A stretch of 64,000 nt of DNA from Lineus longissimus. Its lineage: Eukaryota; Nemertea; Pilidiophora; Heteronemertea; Lineidae. Made by a program: the position numbers and the translations under genes. The DNA is taken from assembly GCF_910592395.1 (NCBI RefSeq), contig NC_088319.1, positions 2,730,001 to 2,794,000 of the forward strand, written 5' to 3'. A model generated the notes under the pieces. That model was given only the letters and a program-made list of their open reading frames with translations, did not search any database and had not been told where the DNA came from. Below are positions 9,579 through 21,469 of the stretch, piece after piece; the first letter of the stretch is position 1; each line of letters begins with the position of its first letter.

Positions 9579-9911
9579 ATGCAATTCATGACTATATGGG
9601 AGTTATTGCTGGTCCTGACCAACATTGACAGAGCTCTAGCAAGTTTAGTGTTTTCCTGATTTCAATTCATGGCAATGGACATTAACGGAACTGATAGCAA
9701 TTTAACTTTCGCAATCTTACGAGTTCAGTCAATTCTTCGATGTGGTATGGCATGCTCGAATATTCAGATGTGCGTTGCCTTTTTCACCACCCCCAAGAAC
9801 GGCCATGACGGCCATGATCAAACGGAAACCTGCCATCTTCACAAGAATGCTGCTACCAAGGACTGGACTTGTAGAGGCGGGAAAACAGGGCATCGGCTTT
9901 GGAAAAAGCAG
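9579..9911 (+). pseudogene. Exon 1 of PAN-domain gene, unit A (nonsense codon)
   Basis: This copy has the same 111-codon exon as the others, but codon 27 is TGA (9657-9659) where other units read TCA for serine. The stop falls just after the signal peptide. Initiation at Met31 would lose the signal. The CAG|GTAGCC donor is kept. Together with the deletion in exon 2 this makes unit A a dead copy. Confidence 0.8.
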
Positions 9912-11314
9912 GTAGCCAATATTTCGGTTTTTATATTCGCAACCTATTTTGCAATAAAGACATAATTTGCTGTTGTTGCATGCGCAACCGGTTAGACACT
10001 AGGACGGCGTTGCTTGCCCTACTGACAAGCTCGCATTGGATTGTTTGATATCGGAATTTCGTTAGTCCTAGACTGGTTGCCTACCAGGGCTAAAGAAGCC
10101 ATATTTAGTATATTTAGTGTGTTGGGTTTAATTACAGTTAGTATGAATGACTCGTTCTATGGAACGATCTCCATCATCCGCGCATTGCGCCCATAATTGT
10201 TAGAACTCAAATTTTCTTCAACGACGTTAACCGGAGCGCCCGAGACTGGAATATGAAACTTTATGCAGCTGTTGAAACAAAAACCTAATTCTCGTGGGAA
10301 TGCATGGCGTACAGTCAACTGAGGAATAAGGTGTACACCTACACTTCAACTTTAAGGGTAAATTATGGTCGTCTGATGATTACTTCGATTCAACTGAACT
10401 GGTAAACATTTTTCACAAATATAATGATAAATTACGTGAAACTGCACAATACTACTTTCAAATTCAGACCGACCTCTGCTTTAGGCGTACCTGTCTATAA
10501 TGAAGTCGTATTTTAAGTCGTGCACTGCAATTTGGATAACCACTTCGTTGTAGCCATCTTATACACTGATCCAATTTGATATCATAAACATTACTGTAAA
10601 AATCCAGATGGAATGGCATAATGAAAACGTTCGTCGATTAACTGAATATTAGATAACCGTACGTAATTCAATATCGGAGATGAGGTCGGAGTGGGACTCG
10701 GAACGGGCCAAGGCTCAGATTTAGCGGAATCTGCAATAAACATTTGAAAAGTTCTTTTTAGTATCAATTTGCTGAAACCCATATATTTATCGACTTAGGA
10801 AAAAAAACAACCAACATGCATGACAAAATGATCTGCATTATTCTTCTCGGACCATTTCCACATCGGCTGTGGTGGGGGAGAAGGCCAAACGTAGCAATTT
10901 TTACAAATAATTATCATATACATATTCTATAGCGATCTTTTCATGTGCATTGTTTTTGGGTGTTCCCGCTCAATTTTACCATAATTTTCCAGTTTTCCCA
11001 GTTTTCCGCAGTTTTCGTAGATTCCGCTTAATTGCCCTGGTCGTCAGGATGATTTTCAGAGTGGTGCTCATTGTTGCCAACCTGTCTATAATATATACAG
11101 GGTATACCAAAAAGGCTGTCTCCGCCTATACGTTAATAATGGGTTTGTATAAACAAGATGAGCGCATTACTTATGAAGATTTTCTAATCAACAGAGAGAG
11201 ACAGCCTTCCATCTCTCCCACAATGTAATGTATTAAAACCTAATTTCAACAATTTCATCCACTTCATTTAAAGATGTCATATCTTAACTTTTAACCGCCA
11301 CGCCGAACTAGCAG

Positions 11315-12234
11315 AGGGGCACCTATCGGTCGTACCGTGATGTAAGGATCAATGGCCAGTTCCCAGCATGGGCGGCATAAGTGTTCGCACTCGTCAGGGA
11401 CGGCCATCTGTCACTGAAAAGTTGCGAGCATTTCAATTCGATTTGATTGGAAGTAGCAATTGCCGAGAGTTGATTCTACCGTATGGTGAACTTGAGAAAA
11501 GCGTCGGTCCAAAGAATTCGAGGTTCAAATATTTGAAAATGGTTTCATGTGGTGAGAATGTTTTCTTGGAGTTGACCTTTCGATGCAAATTTCAGCAGCA
11601 CAAAAACAGGGAAAAATACCTGTTTATGTCTTGGTTAAATTGGTATAAAATAGTAAACATAGGGTTTGTTCTTAAACTTCGGTATGTTAAAAGCCTAAAA
11701 GAGATAAATTACTCTCTTGTGCCTGAAGCCGAAAGTGCTTTATCATTTAATATGGATAACATCATGTTAGAGGATATCCGATGTGATTTGAATGGTTATC
11801 TCTATAAATCATCAGCTAGAACACACTCCATCACCATCTTAGAAAAACCGTACGAGTATAATAAATCCACGTCGATTATCTTACGTGATGATTTTTTCAG
11901 AAAATTGGGAGACTCCGCAATTCTGTCTTTGTTAGGATCATATAATGTCGTCGTTGAGGTTCATCGGGCGAAGTTCGTTACCATATTTTTAAGTAAGCGT
12001 CCTAAGGAGAGCTTTAGGCTGAATCCTAAGAATCACGCTCAATTTCTGTTTAGGTTGCAATTGGGGCCATGCCTGGATGAATCCGAGGTGGAAGCTAAGA
12101 ATACGTTATTGATGACCTTACGTGACCCTTTTGTCTCCAACCATTGGTTAATAGTCGGTGCGAATGAAAGATTATTTGCCTGGCCCAAATTCGCTACTGG
12201 TAAGCAAATGACCGCAAAGGTATTTACTCTGTGA
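11315..12234 (+). pseudogene. Exon 2 of PAN-domain gene, unit A (184-bp deletion)
   Basis: This exon is 920 bp instead of 1104. The sequence jumps from the cggcat at about 11375 to aagtgttcgcact, removing 184 bp that encode the start of the domain and shifting frame into an immediate TAA. The rest of the frame (11368-12234) is still open and nearly identical to units C and D, so the deletion is young or the 3' part was converted. Confidence 0.78.
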
Positions 12235-13216
12235 CAAAGTACTCGGGTGGACTTATATTGTTTATAAAGCTGAGCTGCACGAACAAATCTCACAGTAGCT
12301 GATTAATTCACTACGTTAATTTTTCGGAATTTGCACACTAGAATCTTTGTCTAAATCCTTATATCTACGCGAAATCGAAACAGACATCATAGCATTCCAC
12401 TCTCTACCGTAAGGAATTTCCGTGTTGCATAAATAAATTCATTGATATTCCGGGAGATATAATTGTCGCAATAAGTATATTGAGGGAAATTACACATGCA
12501 GTATAAGTGTATTTCGGATTATTTTAGATCTGGCCATATTTACTTGGCTCTTCTCTTGTCACTGCATTGTAATAGTGTAATCACCAATATTATAGTAATG
12601 AAACACAGCCTTGGGCAGCCGGTGTCATAGTTGACCAGGTTTAGTTGACACCATAAAGGAGCATTGGTTAGGCAAGAGTCTTTAAATAAAAAAATTGAAA
12701 GACTTTCAGACTGGTTGAAAGACTCTGGTCAGGCAAATCCCAAGGATACTAAGTAATCTTGTTCTGAGCAACACCACTCTCTTTTAATAAACGTGATGTG
12801 GTCACATACCTTAGTTCAACTAAGTGCCCTCGGCCAGACGAGATGAAAAACACTATGAGCAAGTCGAAGACAGACTGTTATTTGAATGACGATCGCCGTA
12901 TTTGGGAGATCATCTTTCAAATGAGAGTATGGAAAGAGTCAGTTCGACCACTAAACTGTTATTGCAATACAATGCAATAGTTATAAATTGAAAGTGAAAG
13001 AAAGCGATATTCGGAGGTTTCAGCTTGCATCTTCTTTTATTGACGGTCATGGCCTCTATGCACCATATAATACAATCCATCAGAATTCAAAACGGACGGA
13101 GACTTTTTCCAGGGGGACATTTTCCACTTCTACACTGTACTGGATTGTGTCACCCAGTTCAATTTTGTCATTGAATAATTGAGTTCACCATCGCGTTGCC
13201 AAGATATCTGGACGAT

Positions 13217-13405
13217 TATCTTCATCGAATCGGAGCTTACGTCCTCGTTTCAAAGATGTCTGGTCGCCGTCGTTACCGAGTTGGAGTTCATGCTCACGTT
13301 CGTGTTTCAACGATCGCTGGTCGAGTGCAGTCACCGAGTCGGAGCTTACGACCACGTTTCAACGATCTCAGGTTGAAAATCGTCTCCGAGTCGGAGTTCA
13401 TGAAA
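13217..13405 (+). repeat. Degenerate 50-58-bp minisatellite, unit A
   Basis: Four imperfect copies carry the phrase accgagtcggag(c/t)t followed by cacgt...tttcaacgatc. Two overlapping frames of 65 and 83 codons are open here in most units, a by-product of the repeat rather than evidence of a gene. Confidence 0.6.
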
Positions 13406-13797
13406 ATCTTTGGATCGTTGTGTTTCTATTTTTTATGTCTATTTTAGACTACTTCTCAATGCTGGCTAGATGCATGGCTTGCTGTTATGTTATCATTAAA
13501 CCTGTGGTTCTGGTCATCATTCAGACACGAGGCTTTCAAGCCTCTTGGGATCATTTGATGAGCATGATTAAAAGTTATAATAGAAGACACTTACCAGTCA
13601 GTTGAAGTGTGATTGAGATCCGATCGAAACCTTAAAATCAGGAATTGAGTAATAGCATGCCCGCCGTTTCTTATTTTTGAGGGTCATAGTTTCGGCTGCA
13701 TTTTTCTTTGTGCCTTGTTCTCCCTGACGTACGCGTTTAAGTATGAGTGTTCAGGTGAGCTAGCGTCTGCTATCTAATTTTATTACTCCATTCCCAT

Positions 13798-14690
13798 GCG
13801 GGCAAGATCGAACAGCTCGAGTATGAAGTTAGGCGATATAGGTCGAACAGTGTTGGTCTGGCTGAGGCAAGGCTCACTGGTACAGGTGAGATGACAACAG
13901 CCGATGGACACAGACTCTTCTTTAGTGGTAAACATTCCAAGCGTGGATATGGGATGGCAGCCATGAGGACACGGCACCAGCAGTTCTAAAAGCAACCTAT
14001 TGGTAGTCCCTAGTGCACCAACTGTGAAATTTGTAAAACCTAACCATTAATTAGTGGTTCCAACTAAAATAGGTAGTAAAACTACCATCAAAATGGTTAA
14101 GAATTACCATTTTGATAGTTAAAACAAATAATTTCACAGTCAGTGCAATAGCAACTACATGTACCAGAGTAGTAAAACATAACAATAATTAGTTACATTC
14201 ACTATTTAATTTTAAAAAGAGTATTGACCAGTCTCCAACCGTATGATGACTGTGAGGATCAGCGCAAAACCATTCAACCTGTCAGTTGTCCAGATCTACG
14301 CTCCAACAAGCTTTGGATCCGAGGACAGGATGAATGGATTTTACGAAGACATCATGGCTACTATGCAGTCTCTCCCAAAGCAGGACATTATTATGGTAGT
14401 AGGGGGCTGTGACGCAAAAATCGGCACCGATGCCTAGGACCAATGGAAAGGCAACGTCGGGAGATTTTGCTCAGGAGTAACAAACAAGAGGGGCCTCCGG
14501 ATAATTGAATTTCCTCAAAAACTCAGTCGAAAGGCAACTTGGCATTCTCCTATTGGTAACACACACAACATGATCGAGTACATTACGGTTACGAAAGTTT
14601 TCGTGAGCAGCATCAGCATGGCTGAGACCAGGACCTATCCAGGAGCAGATGTTGGAATTGACCATGACCCTGTCCTTACCCCAATCGCGT
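13798..14690 (+). pseudogene. LINE endonuclease relic, unit A
   Basis: This is the apurinic-type endonuclease (EEP fold) of a non-LTR retrotransposon. Piece one (13798-14003) reads KIEQLEYE, GLAEARLTGTGEMTTADGH. Piece two (14230-14690) reads MMTVRISAKPFNLSVVQIYA, then PKQDIIMVVGGCDAKIGTDA and, past a stop, IEYITVTK and TYPGADVG. A foldback element and flanking sequence split the pieces, and 7 bp (attcata) are lost near 13965. The VVGGCDAK motif stands where intact enzymes read GDFNAK. Confidence 0.82.
14011..14150 (+). mobile_element. Foldback MITE inside the LINE relic, unit A
   Basis: Ends tagtgcaccaactgtgaaatt and the complement of aatttcacagtcagtgcaata pair at 18 of 21 positions. An inner hairpin (actaccatcaaaatggt / accattttgatagt) lies between. 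TA dinucleotides sit at both ends. The break in the endonuclease frame is wider (about 14003-14229), so the true insertion may be larger. Confidence 0.65.
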
Positions 14691-16418
14691 TTTTACTATC
14701 CTCATGACAAGCTACAATCCAGGTTACAAGCTACAATCCAGGCTACAATCCAAGTTGTCCCTTGAGACTGATATTTCTGCTCCAAAGGCTGAATTTCAAA
14801 TTGTAATTGCTTGATAAATGCCAACCCGCTCTAAATTCTTTTTACGTCTAATCATAATTATCATGTCAGTGAACAACTTGATTATAGGCATCTCATAAAA
14901 TATAACCCATACTAGTCCAGCAAGTCAGGAATGCAAACAGGATGATAAAAGTAGGAAACAGGTTAAGAAGTTTCTATGCTATTCCCGATTAAACAACTGA
15001 TAAGACGATAGAGATGATATAATAGTATTGTACCGTCCTTTATTACGAGCTACACTGTACATTCGTAAGAGGATTCTTGCCAGATTCCTAATATAGTTAA
15101 GATCTAAACTGAGAAATCTTGCAACGAAATGTACATGCACTCGTTCACAAAACTGAATAATATCTTTAAAATCTTATACAAATCTTAATTCTTGATTTTG
15201 GCCGGGGAGATCAGAGCCGCGATAATCGATTCCTGTCCCATGCAAGGACCTACGATGACCACCGTAAACATGGTAAACGAGCGATTTTTGTTGCATGCAA
15301 TCATGATCACAGGTCGTAGTGACAAAAAGCATAAGTCTTATTTAGGTTCAAGGATCCGGATCACAAATAGCTACGTAACTACATTTTTTATATGTGAACA
15401 TGCGTATGGGGTCGGATTCTATTCCACGATATCCATTTTAAAAGCAATCGATGCCAAAATAAGTTGATGCACTGTTTTCTTTGAATCAAATTTAACAAAT
15501 ACAGTTATTGACGCTGGTTGTGTTGTTATTGATTAAACGTTGTCTTGTTAAAGCCACAGTTATCTTGCTAAAATCAGGCTCTATTGCATCGGTTGTGTCT
15601 GTCGCAGCAGAACTAGGGACACAAGATCAGAGAGGTGACTTAACATGCTATTTTCGAAATTCACCATTTCCTGATCAGCGCCTCTTGTAGCGGAGTTCTG
15701 AGACGTAGACGCTGACGTCCTCAATTACTTCAAAATTGATTTACTTTTGGCGAACTATTGACCAAACGAAGCTTGATATGCCTAATTATTATTTTCGCAT
15801 GGTAAATGTGTGCTTTTACCTTTGATGTGTTGTTGTGAATTACGTGTACGCTCTATTAAACGTCCTTGGTTTCAGTTGATGTGTCTGGCATTTGACCGAC
15901 GAATGTTTGGGGTCAGCGCTGACAGCAGTGTTAAAGTATGTTATTTGTACACAAATGCATTTGAGATATACATGTACGCTCGTGCCATGCAAAATTCTGC
16001 ATTTTAACATCACCCAGGAGGCTCTTGGCTAAGTTTCCAAAAACTCTCAGTTCCGCAAACAGAAAGAGGCTAACTATGATTTGTGATAGCAATGTATTTC
16101 AGAATGTCCCTTCGACAATCAAATCGTCATTGATCCATTGCCGAAATATGCTTGTCTTAACAGAAAATTTCGCGTTTAGGAGGTTTTCACAAATTTCTCG
16201 AGTAGGTCATGATCGCGAAAGCATTCTGCCGCGAAAATCCTTTTCTTTTTCGGCAAGAATTCCATGTCATTGTTGGCATTGCATCCAGCTACAGGTCCTA
16301 TTTTGATCGAGGTGTTTAGAGAGACTGCGTATACAGTGTACCCTTTGCAATTAGCACGTATCGTAATGACTCCTAAAAACCACAAATTCCACATGTCTTG
16401 AATAGTGCCCAACAATCG

Positions 16419-17300
16419 TTGGTCCTGGGTGCACCTTAAGTGCACCAAGGACCAATCTTGGTGTACCTTAACTTCACATAAAGATCCTTATGTGCACCCA
16501 GTGCGAAATTCGCGCCGATTAAAAACCTGCGTCCAAGGTTGAAAATGGTATGTCTGTCTTGTAGCAAAACACAAAATCTCGTGTCGAACATTTGCTCTAT
16601 TTTTCGCTTAAAAAGTGTATAAATATACATTTATGACAGATGGTGGTAAGAAATAAAGAAAAAGTATTTTTAAGAACATAATACTATTTTCTATGTCATT
16701 AAGTGTGCTGTATGAAATGATTCCCCCATTCATACATACATCCGTTCATAGCACACGTGTGCGCAATGACCCCTAGATCCTGCCACTGATGTCGAACTGA
16801 CAATGACATTTTGACGCCTCGTTTACAGTTCGTGTTCAGCAAAATTACGGATGTAGAGCAAAAGCACGCGTTTGTCATGCTGATGCAAATATTTACTCCT
16901 AAACAGGAAAAGATATCATTCTAGGCCCTCTTACTACAATCAATCCCCATGGCAAATATATATGAACAACAGAAAGTCCCCATGTAGTGAACCTGGCAAT
17001 GCTGCCTATGTTTACCTAATTAGCATAATGTAGGCCAACACTATGGGAGCCCCCTATTATCAGTTAATCGTACTACTCATTTCAATGGAAGCCTTAACAG
17101 GTGTGAGTTAGTGTTCAGCAAAATTACGGATGTAGAGCAAAAGCACGCGTACCCCACATCGGACACAGGTTTTTTAATCGGCGCGTATTTCAATCTGTTT
17201 GCACATAATGATCCTTTTAAAGCAGCACCCAGGAGCATCCTGGGTGCGGTGCTGTTAAGGTACACCCAGCTTGGTCCTTGGTACACCTAAGGTGCACCCA
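16419..17300 (+). repeat. Diverged inverted-repeat pair, unit B
   Basis: The left arm (about 16424-16550) and right arm (about 17145-17300) align as reverse complements over roughly 130 bp. Both carry ggtgcacc, accaaggacca, ggtgtaccttaa and gcgccgattaaaaa(a)cctg in the same order. The left arm begins with the 37-bp TTAA palindrome (16419-16455). The right arm holds a second hairpin, cacccaggagcatcctgggtg. The arms may be ends of an old element. Confidence 0.65.
16832..17150 (+). repeat. 239-bp insertion bracketed by a 40-bp direct duplication, unit B
   Basis: The 40-bp sequence gtgttcagcaaaattacgg...cacgcgt occurs at 16832-16871 and again at 17111-17150, with 239 bp of unrelated sequence between. 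Units A and D have one copy and no insert. No terminal inverted repeat or coding frame is seen in the insert. Confidence 0.75.
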
Positions 17301-17850
17301 TGTCGACATTTGCCCTTTCGACGACACTGACTGTATTGCATGTGTTAGGTCGACTGAAATATTGTGAAGGATAGACACCTACATGTAGATGTAGGTGACA
17401 CTAGTTAATTTGTTTTAGCTATATCGTGTATTCAAAAATGCTCAGAAACAATCACATGCAAAAAAATTTCTGAAGAAAATCTGTTGAGAAACCCTTTACC
17501 TTTACAGTATTCTAAACGGATTTTAATAGGTGCTATATAGGTTTTTCATGTATGATTTAAAAAGTTATTTTAGTTATATAGAATTTCTATGTTTATAAAA
17601 TACATAGACTATACTGTATATACTATATAGATTTTTTTTCACATAGGATCTTATAGTTTATAGGTTGTCCTTTACAAACCCTATACAGGTGCTATACCGG
17701 TATAGATTTTATATAGCCTTTTTTGGCCATTTTTGGCCATTTTCTTTAAAGATTTGCTCCGGAGGATTTTGTCTGTGGTATAAGTTTGCAATGACACCAT
17801 CAATATCTCGAGAAAGCAGGTAATCCAATCAAGAATTATATTGCGTGTAA

Positions 17851-18183
17851 ATGCAATTCATGACTATATGGGAGTTATTGCTGGTCCTGACCAACATTGA
17901 CAGAGCTCTAGCAAGTTTAGTGTTTTCCTCATTTCAATTCATGGCAATGGACATTAACGGAACTGATAGCAATTTAACTTTCGCAATCTTACGAGTTCAG
18001 TCAATTCTTCGATGTGGTATGGCATGCTCGAATATTCAGATGTGCGTTGCCTTTTTCACCACCCCCCAGAACGGCCATGACCGCCATGATCAAACGGAAA
18101 CCTGCCATCTTCACAAGAATGCTGCTACCAAGGACTGGACTTGTAGAGACGGGAAAACAGGACATCGGCTTTGGAAAAAGCAG
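17851..18183 (+). CDS. Exon 1 of PAN-domain gene, unit B
   Basis: The exon is intact, with 111 codons and the CAG|GTAGCC donor at 18183/18184. The signal peptide matches the type-1 copies. TPQNGHDRHD is shared with E and F, and RDGKTGH is shared only with unit G, so a conversion tract from a G-like copy seems to begin inside this exon and run on through the intron. Confidence 0.72.
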
Positions 18184-19318
18184 GTAGCCAATATTTCGGT
18201 TTTTATATTCGCAACCTATTTTGCAATAAAGACATAATTTGCTGTTGTTGCGTGCGCAACCGGTTAGACACTAGGACGGCGTTGCTTGCCCTACTAACAA
18301 GCTCGCATTGGATTGTTTGATATCGGAATTTCGTTAGTCCTAGACTGGTTGCCTACCAGGGCTAAAGAAGCCATATTTAGTATATTTAGTGTGTTGGGTT
18401 TAATTACAGTTAGTATGAATGACTCGTTCTATGGAACGATCTCCATCATCCGCGCATTGCGCCCATAATTGTTAGAACTCAAATTTTCTTCAACGACGTT
18501 AACCGGAGCGCCCGAGACTGGAATATGCAACTATATGCAGCTGTTGAAACAAAAACCTAATTCTCGTGCGAATGCATGGCGTATAGTCAACTGAGGAATA
18601 AGGTGTACACCTACACTTCAACTTTGAGGGTAAATTATGGTCGTCTGATGATTACTTCGATTCAACTGAACTTGTAAACATTTTTCACAAATATATGATA
18701 AATTACGTGAAACTGCACAATACTACTTTCGAATTCAGACCGACCTGTGTTTTAGGCGTACCTGTCTATAATAAAGTCGTATTTCAAGTCGTGCACTGCA
18801 ATTTGGATAACCACTTCGTTGTAGCCATCTTATACACTGATCCAATTTGATATTATAAACATTACTATAAAAATCCAGATGGAATGGCATAATGAAAACG
18901 TTCGTCGATTAACTGAATATTAGATAACCGTACGTAATTCAATATCGGAGATGAAGTCGGAGTGGGACTCGGAACCGGACAAGGCTCCGATTTAGCGGAA
19001 TCTGCAATAAACATTTGAAAAGTTCCATTAGTATCAATTTGCTGAAACCCCTATATTTATATCGACTTTAAAAAAAAGACCCAACCTGTCTATAATATAT
19101 ACAGGGTATACCAAAGAGGCTGTATCCGCCTATACGTTAATAATGGGTTTATATAAACAAGATGAGCACATTACTTATGAAGATTGTCTAATCAACAGAG
19201 AGAGACAGCCTTCCATCTCTCCCATAATGTAATGTACTAAAACCTAATTTCAACAATTTCATCCACTTCATTTAAAGATGTCATATCTTAACTTTTAACC
19301 GCCACGCCGAACTAGCAG

Positions 19319-20422
19319 AGGGGCACCTATCGGTCGTACCGTGATCTAAGGATCTATGGCCAGTTCCCACCGTGGGCGGCATCAGTATTTTACCACACAG
19401 GGCTAAGTGTCATAGTCACAGTGGCTCTTTTTCATTACTCCTCGAGTCCTTATCGTAACGTCTACGTCTACAGCCAAGATGATATAAGCGGAGATTTTAA
19501 ACTGACGTATCATTTTCATTTTGACGAGCTCACATACATTGCTGGCGAATATGGCAATGATGTCATAGGTGTTCGCACTCGTCGTGGACGGAAATATGTC
19601 GCTGAAAAGTTGCGAGCATTTCAATTCGATTTGATTGCAAGTAGCAATTGCCGAGAGTTGATTCTACCGTATGGTGAACTTGAGAAAAGCGTCGGTCCAA
19701 AGAATTCGAGGTTCAAATATTTCAAAATGGTTTCATGTGGTGAGAATGTTTTCTTGGAGTTGACCTTTCGATGCAAATTTCAGCAGCACAAAAACAGGGG
19801 AAAAGACCTGTTTATGTCTTGGTTAAATTGGTATAAAATAGTAAACATAGGGTTTGTTCTTAAACTTCGGTATGTTAAAAGCCTAAAAGAGATAAATTAC
19901 TCTCTTGTGCCTGAAGCCAAAAGTGCTTTATTATCTGATATGGATAACATCATGTTAGAGGATATCCGATGTGATTTGAATGGTTATCTCTATAAATCAT
20001 CAGCTAGAACACACTCCATCACCATCTTAGAAAAACCGTACGAGTATAATAAATCCACGTCGATTATCTTACGTGATGATTTTTTCAGAAAATTGGGAGA
20101 CTCCGCAATTCTGTCTTTGTTAGGATCATATAATGTCGTCGTTGAGGTTCATCGGGCGAAGTTCGTTACCATATTTTTAAGTAAGCGTCCTAAGGAGAGC
20201 TTTAGGCTGAATCCTAAGAATCACGCTCAATTTCTGTTTATGTTGCAATTGGGGCCATGCCTGGATGAATCCGAGGTGGAAGCTAAGAATACGTTATTGA
20301 TGACCTTACGTGACCCTTTTGTCTCCAACCATTGGTTAATAGTCGGTGCGAATGAAAGATTATTTGCCTGGCCCAAATTCGCTACTGGTAAGCAAATGAC
20401 CGCAAAGGTATTTACTCTGTGA
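19319..20422 (+). CDS. Exon 2 of PAN-domain gene, unit B
   Basis: The exon is open for 367 codons plus TGA, 1104 bp. Differences from unit D include SSPYR, RRGRKYVAEK, LIASSN, RGKDLF, EAKSAL and LFMLQLG. All five exon-2 cysteines remain. The proposed acceptor is ctagCAG ending at 19318. Confidence 0.72.
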   Translation, partial: RGTYRSYRDLRIYGQFPPWAASVFYHTGLSVIVTVALFHYSSSPYRNVYVYSQDDISGDFKLTYHFHFDELTYIAGEYGNDVIGVRTRRGRKYVAEKLRAFQFDLIASSNCRELILPYGELEKSVGPKNSRFKYFKMVSCGENVFLELTFRCKFQQHKNRGKDLFMSWLNWYKIVNIGFVLKLRYVKSLKEINYSLVPEAKSALLSDMDNIMLEDIRCDLNGYLYKSSARTHSITILEKPYEYNKSTSIILRDDFFRKLGDSAILSLLGSYNVVVEVHRAKFVTIFLSKRPKESFRLNPKNHAQFLFMLQLGPCLDESEVEAKNTLLMTLRDPFVSNHWLIVGANERLFAWPKFATGKQMTAKVFTL

Positions 20423-21019
20423 CAAAGTACTCGGGTGGACTTATATTGTTTATAAAGCTGAGCTGCACGAACAAATCTCACAGTAGCTGATTAAGAAACT
20501 AAGATGAGACGGATACGGCACAGCTATGGATGCAATATTTCTGACTGCTACTATGTCTAATAATTCACTACGTTATCTTTTTGGAATTTGCACACTAGAA
20601 TCTTTGTCTAAATTCTTATATCTACTATATATTATAGTAATGAAACACAGCCTTGGGCAGCCGGTGTCATATTATAGTTGACCAGGTTTAGGAGCATTGG
20701 TTAGGCAAGAGTCTTTAAATAAAAAATTTGAAAGACTCTCAGACTGGTTGAAAGACTCTGGTCAGGCAAATCCCAAGGATACTAAGTAATCTTGTTCTGA
20801 GCAACACCACTATCTTTTAATAAATGTGATGTGGTCACATTCCGGAGTTCAACTAAGTGCCCTTGGTCAGAACGATATGAAAACACTATGAGCAAGTCGA
20901 TGACTCTCATATGAATGACGGTCGCCGTATTTGAAAGATCATCTTTCAAATGAGAGTCTGGAAAGAGTCAGTTCGAACACTAAACTGTTATTGCAATACA
21001 ACGCAATAGTTTGAAATCA

Positions 21020-21190
21020 TTTCAAAGATGTCTGGTCGCCGTCGTCACCGAGTTGGAGTTCATGCTCACGTTCGTGTTTCAACGATCGCTGGTCGAGTGC
21101 AGTCACCGAGTCGGAGCTTCTGACCACGTTTCAACGATCTCAGGTTGATTATCGTCACCGAGTCGGGATTCATGCAAATCTTTTAATCGT
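21020..21190 (+). repeat. Degenerate minisatellite, unit B (first copy truncated)
   Basis: It is the same repeat. About 240 bp before it, present in other units, are deleted, so it starts at atttcaaagatgtctgg. Confidence 0.58.
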
Positions 21191-21469
21191 TGTGTTTGTA
21201 TTTTTTATGTCTATTTTAGACTACTAATTCTCAATGTTGGCTAGATGCATGATTTGCTGTAATGTTATCATTAATCCTGTGGTTCTGGTCATCATTTAAT
21301 CGCGAGGCTTTCAAGCGTCCTGGGATCACTTGATGAGCTTGAATAATTGGTGAGATAGAAGACATTTGCCAGTAAGTTGAAGTGTGATTTAGATTCGATC
21401 TAAACCTTCCGACGTCCGCGTTCATTCATGTATATATGGTCAGGTCAGCTAGCGTCTGCTATCTCATGT

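Larger units (their letters stand above)
1..14945 (+). repeat. Tandem unit A (5' type 1-alpha, 3' class a), carrying the Ngaro insertion
   Basis: This is the first full copy of the array unit. Its start is set at the TAAAAGTAGG landmark that recurs at 14946, 29443, 38883 and 63641. Without the Ngaro insertion it is about 7.99 kb. Positions 1-1730 are a non-coding type-1 flank with no convincing gene. After the Ngaro element, 8686-9578 continues that flank, including one arm of an inverted repeat and a TATA-rich tract. The two-exon gene follows (9579-12234, broken). The stretch 12235-13216 is AT-rich 3' flank with an AATAAA near 12430. Then come the minisatellite, the LINE endonuclease relic and a spacer (14691-14945). 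Confidence 0.9.

Noticed and set aside
12039-12293. Minus-strand 84-codon frame opposite exon 2, present in every unit
   Set aside because: It is the antisense shadow of a conserved plus-strand exon. Its conservation follows from the exon.
13179-13447. Two overlapping frames of 65 and 83 codons over the minisatellite
   Set aside because: Both are open in the same DNA because of the repeat. Neither has protein-like features, and B lacks one of them.
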